Origin: RUG563 sp045590215
Lineage (GTDB): Bacteria > Bacillota > Clostridia > Christensenellales > Aristaeellaceae
Assembly (NCBI GenBank): GCA_045590215.1
Contig: JAZNQO010000007.1
Location: forward strand, 1-17,716
Length of the DNA stretch: 17,716 nt
Direction: 5' to 3'
Positions 8,004 to 15,229 of the stretch are shown here, one piece after another. The notes below the pieces were generated by a model. It searched no databases, was not told the DNA's origin, and worked only from the letters and a program-made list of their open reading frames with translations. The first letter of the stretch is position 1. Every line of letters starts with the position of its first letter. Made by a program: the position numbers and the translations under genes.

Positions 8004-9653
8004 ATGGAAAACCTGATCTTGATTCTATTGGCCCTGGAAGCCCCTGTTGCCATGCTGGTTATTTCCCGGCAGCTGATGCACTATTTTCAGCTGGAAAGCT
8101 ATCAGTTTCAGGGGTATTTCCGCACCCTCTGGCGGCAGAAGAAAAAGGTGATATTGCCGCTTTTGCTGCTGACGGGAATGCACATTGCCGCCAGTTTGCT
8201 TTCCATGATGGTGGTATCCATGCTGGTGAAAAACGGCGGATACGGCCCTTATCAGGCAGAGCGGATTGAGAATATGCAGCTGATTGCCGCCATTCTTGCC
8301 TTTGCGGCGGTGGGGGCGACGGGCTGGTTCCTTCGCAAAGGTGCCATGGCACAGCCGGCCAAGAAGCCTTTTGTAGTAACGGCACGGGTGAAGCGGCTGT
8401 ATATCGTGCATTTTGTGGTGGTGATGGGGCTTGGGCTTTTGATTGGCCTGATGCCTGGCAGCCCTGTGTCTCTTGTGCTTTTATATGCGTATCCGCTGCT
8501 TCTGCCGCTGCTGGTGGCCTTGTCCGGGCTGCTGGCCATGCCCATTGAAAAGACCATTTTTCGGATGTATTTTAAGGATGCGGAAAAGAAGCTTTTGCAA
8601 AATAAGGGGCTTATCCGCATCGGCATCACGGGCAGCTATGGCAAAACCAGCACCAAATTTGTGCTGAACACCATCCTGTCCCAGAAATATAATGTGCTAT
8701 GCACGCCGGCCTCCTTCAACACCCCCATGGGCGTGACAAGGATCATTCGGGAGCGGCTGCAGCCTTCCCATCAGGTGTTTATCGGGGAAATGGGTGCCCG
8801 GCATGTGGGGGAAATCAAGGAGCTTTCCAATTTAGTGCATCCGCAGATCGGGATTCTGACGGCGGTGGGGCCCCAGCATCTGGATACCTTCCGCACCATC
8901 GAGCGCATTGAAAAAACCAAATATGAACTGATTGATGCACTGCCGGAAGACGGCTTTGGGGTGTTTTTGCATGACGACGCCATCGTGACCCGGCTGTATG
9001 AAAAGACAAAAAAGCCCAAGTGCCTGGTGGGCAAGGCGGGCAGCGAAGCGTGGGCGGAGGATGTGCAGGTTTCCGCCACGGGCTCTTCCTTTAACCTGTG
9101 CTTCAAGGACGGGGAAAAGATTTCCTGCGAAACGAAACTGCTTGGAGAACACAATATTCTCAATATTCTGACGGCGGCTGCAGTGGCTAAATATCTGAAA
9201 CTCACCAATCAGCAGATTGCAAGAGGCATTGCGGCTCTCACGCCCGTGGAGCATCGCTTGCAGCTGTTGCAGAGCGCAGGCGGCGTGACGGTGATTGACG
9301 ATGCGTTTAACACCAATCCTCGGTCTGCCAAGAAGGCACTGGACGTATTGAAGGCCTTCCCCGGACGGCGGATCGTCGTGACGCCCGGTATGGTGGAGCT
9401 TGGCAGCGAAGAAGATAAATACAACGAAGAATTCGGGCATTACATGGCAGGGTGTGTGGATATTGCGGTGCTGGTTGGTAAAAAGCACACCGCCCCTATT
9501 GAAAAAGGCCTGCTGGATGGCGGCTTTAAGAAGGAAAACATCCACGTTGTGTCCTCTTTGGATGAAGCGATTCAATTGAACCAGACGATGCTAAAGCCCG
9601 GCGATGTGGTGATGTATGAAAACGATCTGCCCGATCATTACAGTGAGGGCTGA
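8004..9653 (+). CDS. Membrane-anchored MurF-like Mur ligase
   Basis: This 549-residue protein joins an N-terminal membrane region to Mur-ligase central and C-terminal domains. About five hydrophobic segments lie near residues 2-20, 50-74, 91-110, 132-150 and 153-180. The ATP loop G-S-Y-G-K-T-S-T is at 210-217. MurF-type motifs follow: G-E-M-G-A-R-H-V-G-E-I at 261-271, G-P-Q-H-L near 289, P-V-E-H-R near 414, and I-D-D-A-F-N-T-N-P-R-S at 431-441, close to MurF I-D-D-x-Y-N-x-N-P-x-S. The usual N-terminal UDP-MurNAc-binding domain is absent; the membrane part takes its place. MurF joins D-Ala-D-Ala to the UDP-MurNAc tripeptide. The Ddl-like gene 15 bases downstream would supply a dipeptide. A PgsB-like polyglutamate synthase also combines membrane and Mur domains, but the motifs here fit MurF better. 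Confidence 0.85.
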   Translation: MENLILILLALEAPVAMLVISRQLMHYFQLESYQFQGYFRTLWRQKKKVILPLLLLTGMHIAASLLSMMVVSMLVKNGGYGPYQAERIENMQLIAAILAFAAVGATGWFLRKGAMAQPAKKPFVVTARVKRLYIVHFVVVMGLGLLIGLMPGSPVSLVLLYAYPLLLPLLVALSGLLAMPIEKTIFRMYFKDAEKKLLQNKGLIRIGITGSYGKTSTKFVLNTILSQKYNVLCTPASFNTPMGVTRIIRERLQPSHQVFIGEMGARHVGEIKELSNLVHPQIGILTAVGPQHLDTFRTIERIEKTKYELIDALPEDGFGVFLHDDAIVTRLYEKTKKPKCLVGKAGSEAWAEDVQVSATGSSFNLCFKDGEKISCETKLLGEHNILNILTAAAVAKYLKLTNQQIARGIAALTPVEHRLQLLQSAGGVTVIDDAFNTNPRSAKKALDVLKAFPGRRIVVTPGMVELGSEEDKYNEEFGHYMAGCVDIAVLVGKKHTAPIEKGLLDGGFKKENIHVVSSLDEAIQLNQTMLKPGDVVMYENDLPDHYSEG

Positions 9654-9668
9654 AAGGGAGTTTGAAAG

Positions 9669-10883
9669 ATGAGCAAGATTCAGCTTGGCGTGATTTACGG
9701 CAGCCGCACCTGCGAGCATGAAGTATCCATTATCAGCGCAGTGCAGCTGATGAAAAATGCGAACTCGGAAAAATATGACGTGATTCCTCTCTATGTGAGC
9801 CAGAAAGGGGAATGGTATACCGGGGAAGCCCTCTTGGACATGAAAACCTATACCCCCTTTGATCCTTTCAAGAAGGGCATTGTGCCCGTGCGGCTGGATT
9901 TAACCGCCGGCAGCGGTGCGCTGATTCGCTTTGTGCCGCCCAAAGGGCTTTTTGGCGGCGGCAAGGAAGAAGTGGTGGCACGGCTGGACGTGGTGATTCC
10001 CGTACTGCATGGGATGCACGGGGAAGACGGCTCTGTGCAGGGCTTATTGGAGCTGGCGGATATTCCCTATGCGTCCAGCGGCATTACCGCCTCTGCCGTG
10101 GGCATGGATAAAATCACCATGAAGCGGTTTTTCAGGGGCATGGGCTATCCCATTTTGCCGGACTGCGCCGTGACTCGCTCCCAGTGGGAAAAGGATGCGG
10201 AAGCGGTGATGGACGAGATTGAAAAGGCTCTGCCGTATCCCGTGTTTACAAAGCCTGCGTACCTTGGCTCCTCCATCGGCGTCAGCCGGGCAGGGGACAG
10301 GAAAGAACTGAAAGAAGCGTTGGAACTGGCCTTTTCCTATGACCGCCGGGTGCTGGTGGAGGAAGGGCTGGATCAGCCCATTGAAGTGAACTGCTCCGTG
10401 CTGGGCTTTGATGGGGATGTGAAAGCAAGTGTATTGGAAATGCCCAATTCCGGCGCAGCGTTTTTGAACTTTGCGGAAAAGTATCTGGCAGGCAGCGGCA
10501 GCAAGGGTATGGCGAGCCTCAAGCGCATTGTGCCGGCCCCCATCGGGGATGAACTGACAAAAGAACTGCAGCAGCTTTCTGCCCAGATTTTCCGTGACAT
10601 GGATTGCAAGGGCGTTGTGCGCATTGACTATATGCTGGATCGCCACAGCGACAAATACTACATCACCGAAATCAACACCATTCCCGGCTCCCTTGCCTTC
10701 TATCTGTGGGCGGAAACGGGGCTGAATTATCCCTCCCTGATTGATGAAATGGTGAAGTGCGCCTATGCCGCCCATGAAGAAAAGCATAAGAACAATTATG
10801 CCTTTACATCCGATATTCTTTCCGGCGTGACCCTGGGGGGCACCAAAGGCAGCAAGCTTGGCGGCAAGCTGGGCGTAAAATAA
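9669..10883 (+). CDS. ddl: D-alanine--D-alanine ligase family protein (ATP-grasp)
   Basis: A 404-residue ATP-grasp enzyme. The N-terminal Ddl motif G-S-R-T-C-E-H-E-V-S at 11-20 keeps the first-D-Ala-binding glutamate (E18). H-G-M-H-G-E-D-G is at 114-121, K-P-A-Y-L-G-S-S-I-G at 195-204, and the metal-binding E-I-N-T-I-P-G at 334-340. The omega loop A-E-K-Y at 269-272 keeps the tyrosine that is Phe in D-Ala-D-Lac ligases. After I-P-G the sequence is S-L-A-F-Y-L-W, and this loop is shorter than and unlike the M-T-S-H-S-L of E. coli DdlB that contacts the second D-Ala, so acceptor specificity is uncertain. A Gly/Lys-rich tail (about 385-404) is extra. It is coupled to the MurF-like gene upstream, and an intrinsic terminator follows the stop. 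Confidence 0.9.
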   Translation: MSKIQLGVIYGSRTCEHEVSIISAVQLMKNANSEKYDVIPLYVSQKGEWYTGEALLDMKTYTPFDPFKKGIVPVRLDLTAGSGALIRFVPPKGLFGGGKEEVVARLDVVIPVLHGMHGEDGSVQGLLELADIPYASSGITASAVGMDKITMKRFFRGMGYPILPDCAVTRSQWEKDAEAVMDEIEKALPYPVFTKPAYLGSSIGVSRAGDRKELKEALELAFSYDRRVLVEEGLDQPIEVNCSVLGFDGDVKASVLEMPNSGAAFLNFAEKYLAGSGSKGMASLKRIVPAPIGDELTKELQQLSAQIFRDMDCKGVVRIDYMLDRHSDKYYITEINTIPGSLAFYLWAETGLNYPSLIDEMVKCAYAAHEEKHKNNYAFTSDILSGVTLGGTKGSKLGGKLGVK

Positions 10884-10884
10884 C

Positions 10885-10910
10885 AAAAGACGGGCAAACG
10901 CCCGTTTTTT
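10885..10910 (+). terminator. Intrinsic terminator after the Ddl-like gene
   Basis: ACGGGC (10890-10895) and GCCCGT (10900-10905) pair perfectly around an AAAC loop. They are flanked by an A run and followed by a T run that ends at 10910. It begins two bases after the ddl stop and ends 24 bases before the L,D-transpeptidase start. This probably ends most of the long upstream transcript, with some read-through. Confidence 0.85.
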
Positions 10911-10934
10911 CAAAAAACGAATGAGGAGCCACCA

Positions 10935-11969
10935 ATGAAAAAAAGCATTTTATTCCTTTTGCTGATTTTGTTGTGCGTGCCCCTGGGGGTACAGGGAGAA
11001 CAGGCGTTTACGCCGTCAAAGAGCGTTGCCTGCCAACACGAACATTGCTATTGGACAACGCCTATGGACATCACTGACGAAGAAGCCGTCTGGGCGATGC
11101 TGATGCAGCCGGTGACGGTGATTGACGGGAACCAGAAAAAGCAAGTGCTGCTTCGGGCAGAGCCGGATATAAGTGCCGAAGCCACAGGGGAAGTGACCTG
11201 CGCTTCCCAGAGCGTGCATGTATTGGAAACACTGGACAATGGATGGAGTTTGGTGGAATGCTATTCCAGCTCTTTCCATGACAGCAGGACGGAGCAATGG
11301 AATCAATTGGTGCAGGGTTATGTGCAGACGGATTTGCTGAAAACCGTGGAACCGGACGAAAATATGGGTCTTGTGGTGGATAAGCTGACCCAGCGGCTGT
11401 ATGTGTTTACGGAAGGAAAGCTGCTCAGCACGCTGAAAATTTCCACCGGCCTTCCCAATGAAAAGCAGCCCTACAACGAAACACGCAGCGGCGAATTTCT
11501 TTTTGTCAGTGCTGTGGGGGATTTCAAAAGCGATAATCTGACCTGCGAAAAGGGCATCCGCTTTAACTTTGGGGACTTGATTCATGGCGTTCCTTATGTG
11601 GGCAGCGGCGAATATAAAAACTACGAAAGCTTTGAAAATCTGCTGGGGGAAAGAGCCAGCCACGGTTGTATCCGGGTGCAGCGCAAGCGCACGCCGGAAG
11701 GCATCAACATGACATGGATCTGGAACCATTATAAAAAGCACACGAAAATCGTCATCTGGGAAGACTGGGAAGGAAGAGTAATTTCAGAAACGCCTATGGA
11801 TACGCCAATTTTTTATAATCCCCAGGGCGGCAAGGATTACCATAGCCAGAAGACCTGCTATGGCGTGAGAGACCAGTATGAACCCCTGACGGAGCTCAAA
11901 TATGCCGATTTGTTTGCAGAATACAGCCAATTAAAGCCCTGCGCCTATTGCGTACCACCGGAAAAATAA
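10935..11969 (+). CDS. Exported L,D-transpeptidase (YkuD domain) with Cys/His-rich ends
   Basis: A 344-residue protein. Residues 1-22 form a signal peptide (M-K-K-S, then a Leu-rich core, ending near V-Q-G-E). An SH3-like segment covers about 60-137. The YkuD catalytic domain covers about 144-275, with His217 and the active-site motif S-H-G-C-I-R-V at 242-248 (Cys245). Such enzymes make 3-3 peptidoglycan cross-links or attach proteins to stem peptides outside the membrane. The last 50 residues follow G-G-K-D-Y-H-x4-C ... L-K-P-C-x2-C-x-P-P (His303, Cys308, Cys336, Cys339), which resembles small metal-binding tails seen on other secreted proteins. A C-x-H-x-H-C cluster lies at 33-38. TGAGGAG at 10922-10928 is the ribosome site. 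No obvious promoter fits between the preceding terminator and the start. Confidence 0.9.
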   Translation: MKKSILFLLLILLCVPLGVQGEQAFTPSKSVACQHEHCYWTTPMDITDEEAVWAMLMQPVTVIDGNQKKQVLLRAEPDISAEATGEVTCASQSVHVLETLDNGWSLVECYSSSFHDSRTEQWNQLVQGYVQTDLLKTVEPDENMGLVVDKLTQRLYVFTEGKLLSTLKISTGLPNEKQPYNETRSGEFLFVSAVGDFKSDNLTCEKGIRFNFGDLIHGVPYVGSGEYKNYESFENLLGERASHGCIRVQRKRTPEGINMTWIWNHYKKHTKIVIWEDWEGRVISETPMDTPIFYNPQGGKDYHSQKTCYGVRDQYEPLTELKYADLFAEYSQLKPCAYCVPPEK

Positions 11970-11974
11970 AGATG

Positions 11975-12011
11975 GCCCGTGGAGAAAAGAAACTCCACGG
12001 GCGTTGCTTTT
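11975..12011. terminator. Bidirectional intrinsic terminator
   Basis: A perfect 10-bp stem, GCCCGTGGAG (11975-11984) with CTCCACGGGC (11993-12002), encloses an eight-base loop. A T run follows on the + strand (12006-12011). The A-rich side at 11961-11970 gives a U-rich tail on the - strand. It serves both the L,D-transpeptidase (stop at 11969) and the convergent beta-galactosidase (stop at 12021). Confidence 0.92.
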
Positions 12012-12020
12012 TCATTTGGT

Positions 12021-14054
12021 TTACAGCAGTTTCAACACCAATACTTCATAGCCGGAAAGGGTGTACACACCTTCTGTTTTTTGATTGGTGCGCAGGTTGA
12101 AGGCGGCAGGGAGGGAAATGGTTTTTTCTTCCTTCTGGGTGTTCATGACGAACAGGAATTGCCCCTCTTTCCCCGTGCGTTCGGAGCAAAGAACGCCGTC
12201 CGGTAGGGCTTTCATCAGCGGTGTTAAGCCCTTTTCCTTGGCGATGAAAGCATAGAAATCACGCAGGAAATCCCGATCCGTTCTTGCGGCAATATAATAG
12301 GCCTTACCTTCGCCAAAAGCGTTTTCGGTAAGCGTTGGTGCGCCCTGATAGAAGTTTTCTTCGTAAACGGCCAGCGGCTTTGCGCCCTTTGGATGAACGA
12401 CGGCGCAGACTTCCTTGCAAAGATATGTTTTGCCCTGCCATGTGAAATGATTCTGCCCCTTTTCGTTCAGGGCGTCCGTTTCTTCGTCCCAAATGCCAAG
12501 AACTTGGCTCAACGGCCCCGGATAGCCTCCAAGGAAGGCCAGATTTTCTTCATTCACCCAGCCGGAAATGTACGTTCCGATATAGGTGCCGCCCTTTTCC
12601 ACAAAGGCTTGCACCCTTTTTGCAAAGCCATCCTTCAAAAGATACTGCATGGGGCCGCAGACGATGCTGTAAGAAGATAAATCGCAGGTCTGGTCAATCA
12701 TATCCACATTGAAGCCAATCTGCTTCCATGCGGCATAATGATTGAGCACGGTTTCAATGTATTTTTTATCGCCGCTGTTATGGCCGAACTGGGCTTCATT
12801 GAGAATCCAGTAATTATCCCAGTCGTAAAGCAGGGCAATCTTGCTTTCGGCGGCAGAGCCGGTAACGGCGGAAAGCTGGGAAAGGGCTTTGCCCACTTCA
12901 CTCACTTCTTTGAAAATCCGGGTCTGATCTGAATTATCGTGACCGACAATGGCCCCGTGATATTGCTCGCTGCTGCCCCGGCCTTTGCGAAACTGAAAAT
13001 ACTGCACGCTGTCAGAGCCGTGCGCCACGGCTTGCAGACCCTGCAGCATCAAAACCCCCGGCTGGCGCAGGGTGTTGACGGCATGCCAGTTCACAGCGGA
13101 AGGGGAGGACTCCATCATCATGAAGGGCTTCTGGCCGCCCACACCCCGGATGATATCGTGCATGCAGGCGGCGTGAAGGGCGGCTTCCTTATCCCTTTCA
13201 TCGCCCGTCCACGGGGGATAATTATCCCAGCTGGCTACGTCCAAGAGCTTCCCAAACTTAAAATAATCAATGCCGGGGAAGAAATCCATCAGATTGGCGG
13301 TGCAGGGGATATTTGGCGTAATGCGCTTCAGCGGCTCAATTTCCCAGCTGTAAAAATCGCAGAACTGGTCAGAGGTGAACCGCCTCCATGCGAGGGACAG
13401 CCCTAAATTGCAGCTTTCGCCGATGGGAGACGGGCTTTCCACCTGTTCAAAGGAGAAATAGCGATGGCTCCAGAAGGTGTTCCAGAAGGCATCGTTCATG
13501 TTGTCAATGGTACCGTAGCGGTTTTTCAGCCATTTGTGAAACGCTTCCTGGCACAAGGGGCAATGGCACTCGCCGCCGTATTCATTGGATATATGCCACA
13601 TGCCAAGGGCAGGGTGGTCTTTATATCGTTCTGCCAGCAGGGTGTTGATTTTCCGCACCTTTTCCCGGTAAACGGGTGAAGAGAGGCAGTGGTTATGCCG
13701 GGTGCCGAAAAGCTGGCGGCGGCGCATGGCGTCCACCCGCAGAACTTCCGGGTATTTCTCCGCCATCCATGCAGGGCGTGCGCCGCTGGGGGTGGCCAAA
13801 ATGGCCTTGATGCCGTTTGCAGCCAGCATATCCATCACTTCATCCAGCCACTCAAAATGATAAACCCCTTCTTCCGGCTCCAGCATGCTCCAGGCAAAAA
13901 TGCCCACGGAAAGGGTGTTTACCCCGGCCTTTTTAGCCAGCTGCATATCAAGCGGCCAGATCACGTCCTTTTCATGGATCCATTGTTCGGGGTTATAATC
14001 GCCGCCGTGAAGCAGCACGGGCTTATCCGGCATGATGAAAGGAAATTGTGCCAT
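12021..14054 (-). CDS. GH42 family beta-galactosidase
   Basis: A 677-residue glycoside hydrolase of normal family length. H-G-G-D-Y-N-P-E-Q-W at 16-25 is the typical GH42 opening. The acid/base is Glu158 in I-S-N-E-Y-G; the nucleophile is probably Glu315 in M-M-E-S-S-P-S. Cys123, Cys163, Cys165 and Cys168 match the four-cysteine zinc site known in GH42 enzymes such as the Thermus A4 enzyme. No signal peptide is seen, so it likely acts in the cytoplasm on imported small beta-galactosides. An AAGGAG site stands before the ATG. It is the last gene of a four-gene minus-strand operon, 12 bases after the Spo0A-like gene. No sugar transporter is adjacent, which makes its operon partners unusual. Confidence 0.95.
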   Translation of the reverse strand: MAQFPFIMPDKPVLLHGGDYNPEQWIHEKDVIWPLDMQLAKKAGVNTLSVGIFAWSMLEPEEGVYHFEWLDEVMDMLAANGIKAILATPSGARPAWMAEKYPEVLRVDAMRRRQLFGTRHNHCLSSPVYREKVRKINTLLAERYKDHPALGMWHISNEYGGECHCPLCQEAFHKWLKNRYGTIDNMNDAFWNTFWSHRYFSFEQVESPSPIGESCNLGLSLAWRRFTSDQFCDFYSWEIEPLKRITPNIPCTANLMDFFPGIDYFKFGKLLDVASWDNYPPWTGDERDKEAALHAACMHDIIRGVGGQKPFMMMESSPSAVNWHAVNTLRQPGVLMLQGLQAVAHGSDSVQYFQFRKGRGSSEQYHGAIVGHDNSDQTRIFKEVSEVGKALSQLSAVTGSAAESKIALLYDWDNYWILNEAQFGHNSGDKKYIETVLNHYAAWKQIGFNVDMIDQTCDLSSYSIVCGPMQYLLKDGFAKRVQAFVEKGGTYIGTYISGWVNEENLAFLGGYPGPLSQVLGIWDEETDALNEKGQNHFTWQGKTYLCKEVCAVVHPKGAKPLAVYEENFYQGAPTLTENAFGEGKAYYIAARTDRDFLRDFYAFIAKEKGLTPLMKALPDGVLCSERTGKEGQFLFVMNTQKEEKTISLPAAFNLRTNQKTEGVYTLSGYEVLVLKLL

Positions 14055-14066
14055 AAAATTCTCCTT

Positions 14067-14807
14067 TTATTGCAGTTCTTTTTGCGTTTGTGCCTGAATA
14101 TAAAGTGATAGCCGGGCTAAAAATTCGGTATTGGTGGGCTTGCCCTTTTCGGGATCTACGCTGTAGCCAAAGAGGGCGGAAATGGCGGGCAGATACCCGG
14201 TGAGCCATGTGGCCTCAATGGCTGTGCGCAGAGCCTTCTCCACCGCTCCGGGGGTGGAAGAAAAGCAGGCGGCAAGATGGGCATACAGCCTGTTTCCAAG
14301 GAAAGCATGGGGATTGGGCAGGCAGGAAAGCACTTCCAATGCCTTTTCCATATAAGCCCTTCCTTTTAAGGAAGAAGAGATGCCAAGCCGGTTAAGCAGG
14401 GCGTTTATGTTTTTTATGCGAAGGGACGCGTTTTTTTCTGCCAATTTGGGACAGAGGGTGAGGGACAGCGTTTCCATGGCCAGCCCGAAACCTTCTGAAA
14501 ACATGGAAGGGGAAAGCAGAACATCAAAAAGAGAAATATCTGTATTCTCCGTTTCCTGTGTGATGAGCAAAACTTTGGGAAGGGCAGCACAGGAAAGAGA
14601 TATCCGCCGGCAAAGGTTTGGCATATCTGTACCGGGAAAACGGTCATCCAGAATCAAAATATCCGGCATGGATTGCATGAGCAGGAAATAAACATCTGTT
14701 TCTTTTTCACAGGCTTCCACCACATGAAAGCCGGCATTCTGTAAAAGCAGCGTTTCCATTTTCCGGGCTTCCGGAGAAAAAATCATCATGCGCTGGGGTG
14801 TTTTCAT
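14067..14807 (-). CDS. Spo0A-like response regulator with a degenerate receiver domain
   Basis: A 246-residue protein with receiver-like and Spo0A-type DNA-binding domains. Residues 130-240 match the Spo0A C-terminal domain along their length: L-G-I-S-S-S-L-K-G-R-A-Y near 141-152, A-V-E-K-A-L-R-T-A-I-E near 188-198, I-S-A-L-F-G-Y-S-V near 209-217, and K-P-T-N-T-E-F near 223-229. Residues 5-115 look like a receiver. The phosphoacceptor-position Asp54 (L-I-L-D-D) and Thr83 are kept, but the N-terminal acidic pair is replaced by F-S-P-E and the conserved Lys before Pro by Ser99. Phosphorylation in the normal way is therefore doubtful. In the DNA-binding helix the usual S-R-V-E-R is G-A-V-E-K. 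Its ATG overlaps the upstream transporter gene's stop (ATGA). It is not in the usual spo0A locus beside spoIVB. Confidence 0.85.
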   Translation of the reverse strand: MKTPQRMMIFSPEARKMETLLLQNAGFHVVEACEKETDVYFLLMQSMPDILILDDRFPGTDMPNLCRRISLSCAALPKVLLITQETENTDISLFDVLLSPSMFSEGFGLAMETLSLTLCPKLAEKNASLRIKNINALLNRLGISSSLKGRAYMEKALEVLSCLPNPHAFLGNRLYAHLAACFSSTPGAVEKALRTAIEATWLTGYLPAISALFGYSVDPEKGKPTNTEFLARLSLYIQAQTQKELQ

Positions 14808-15229
14808 GCCTTTTTTTCCTTCTTTCGGAAATTGGAAAAGATGACAGCGGCGAAGATGATGCCAAGGGCGATGGCGCAGATATCCAATAGCGTTTCCGTG
14901 CCATAGCTGACGGCCAGGGTATAATCCCCTTCCACCAGATAGCGCATGCTGCGATACAGCGCAACGCCGGGCACAAGGGGAATCAGCGCACTGGTGACAA
15001 AGAGCGTAGACACCTTTTTCATCAGCCGGGCGCAGATTTCACAGGCAATGCCAATGAACAGTGTGGCGCAGAAATACCCCACCGTGCCTTGCCCAACCAG
15101 AAGGAAAACGGCATAGCCTGCCCCTGCAATCAGGGCGGAAATGGGCATGGTTTTTCTGGGCTGGTTTAAGAGCAGGGCAAAGAAGAAAGCAGCCAGCGCA
15201 CAGCTGACGATTTGCACAATCCAGTTCAT
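14804..15229 (-). CDS. Threonine/serine exporter family protein, small subunit (YjjB/ThrE C-terminal half)
   Basis: A 141-residue hydrophobic protein with about four or five membrane segments. It matches the C-terminal half of ThrE-type exporters, which in many bacteria is a separate protein (YjjB in E. coli) working with a YjjP-type partner. G-A-G-Y-A-V-F near 36-42 and L-V-P-G-V-A-L-Y near 84-91 are typical of this half. E. coli YjjP/YjjB has been reported to export succinate, and ThrE of Corynebacterium exports threonine and serine; the substrate here is unknown. Its ATG abuts the partner gene's stop, with the ribosome site GGGAGG inside that gene. Its stop overlaps the Spo0A-like start. 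Confidence 0.85.
   Translation of the reverse strand: MNWIVQIVSCALAAFFFALLLNQPRKTMPISALIAGAGYAVFLLVGQGTVGYFCATLFIGIACEICARLMKKVSTLFVTSALIPLVPGVALYRSMRYLVEGDYTLAVSYGTETLLDICAIALGIIFAAVIFSNFRKKEKKA

Noticed and set aside
8004..9653. PgsB/CapB-type polyglutamate synthase identity for the membrane Mur ligase
   Set aside because: The motifs G-E-M-G-A-x-H-x-G-E-I and I-D-D-x-x-N-x-N-P-x-S are MurF-like, no pgsC or pgsA genes are nearby, and a Ddl-family gene follows directly.
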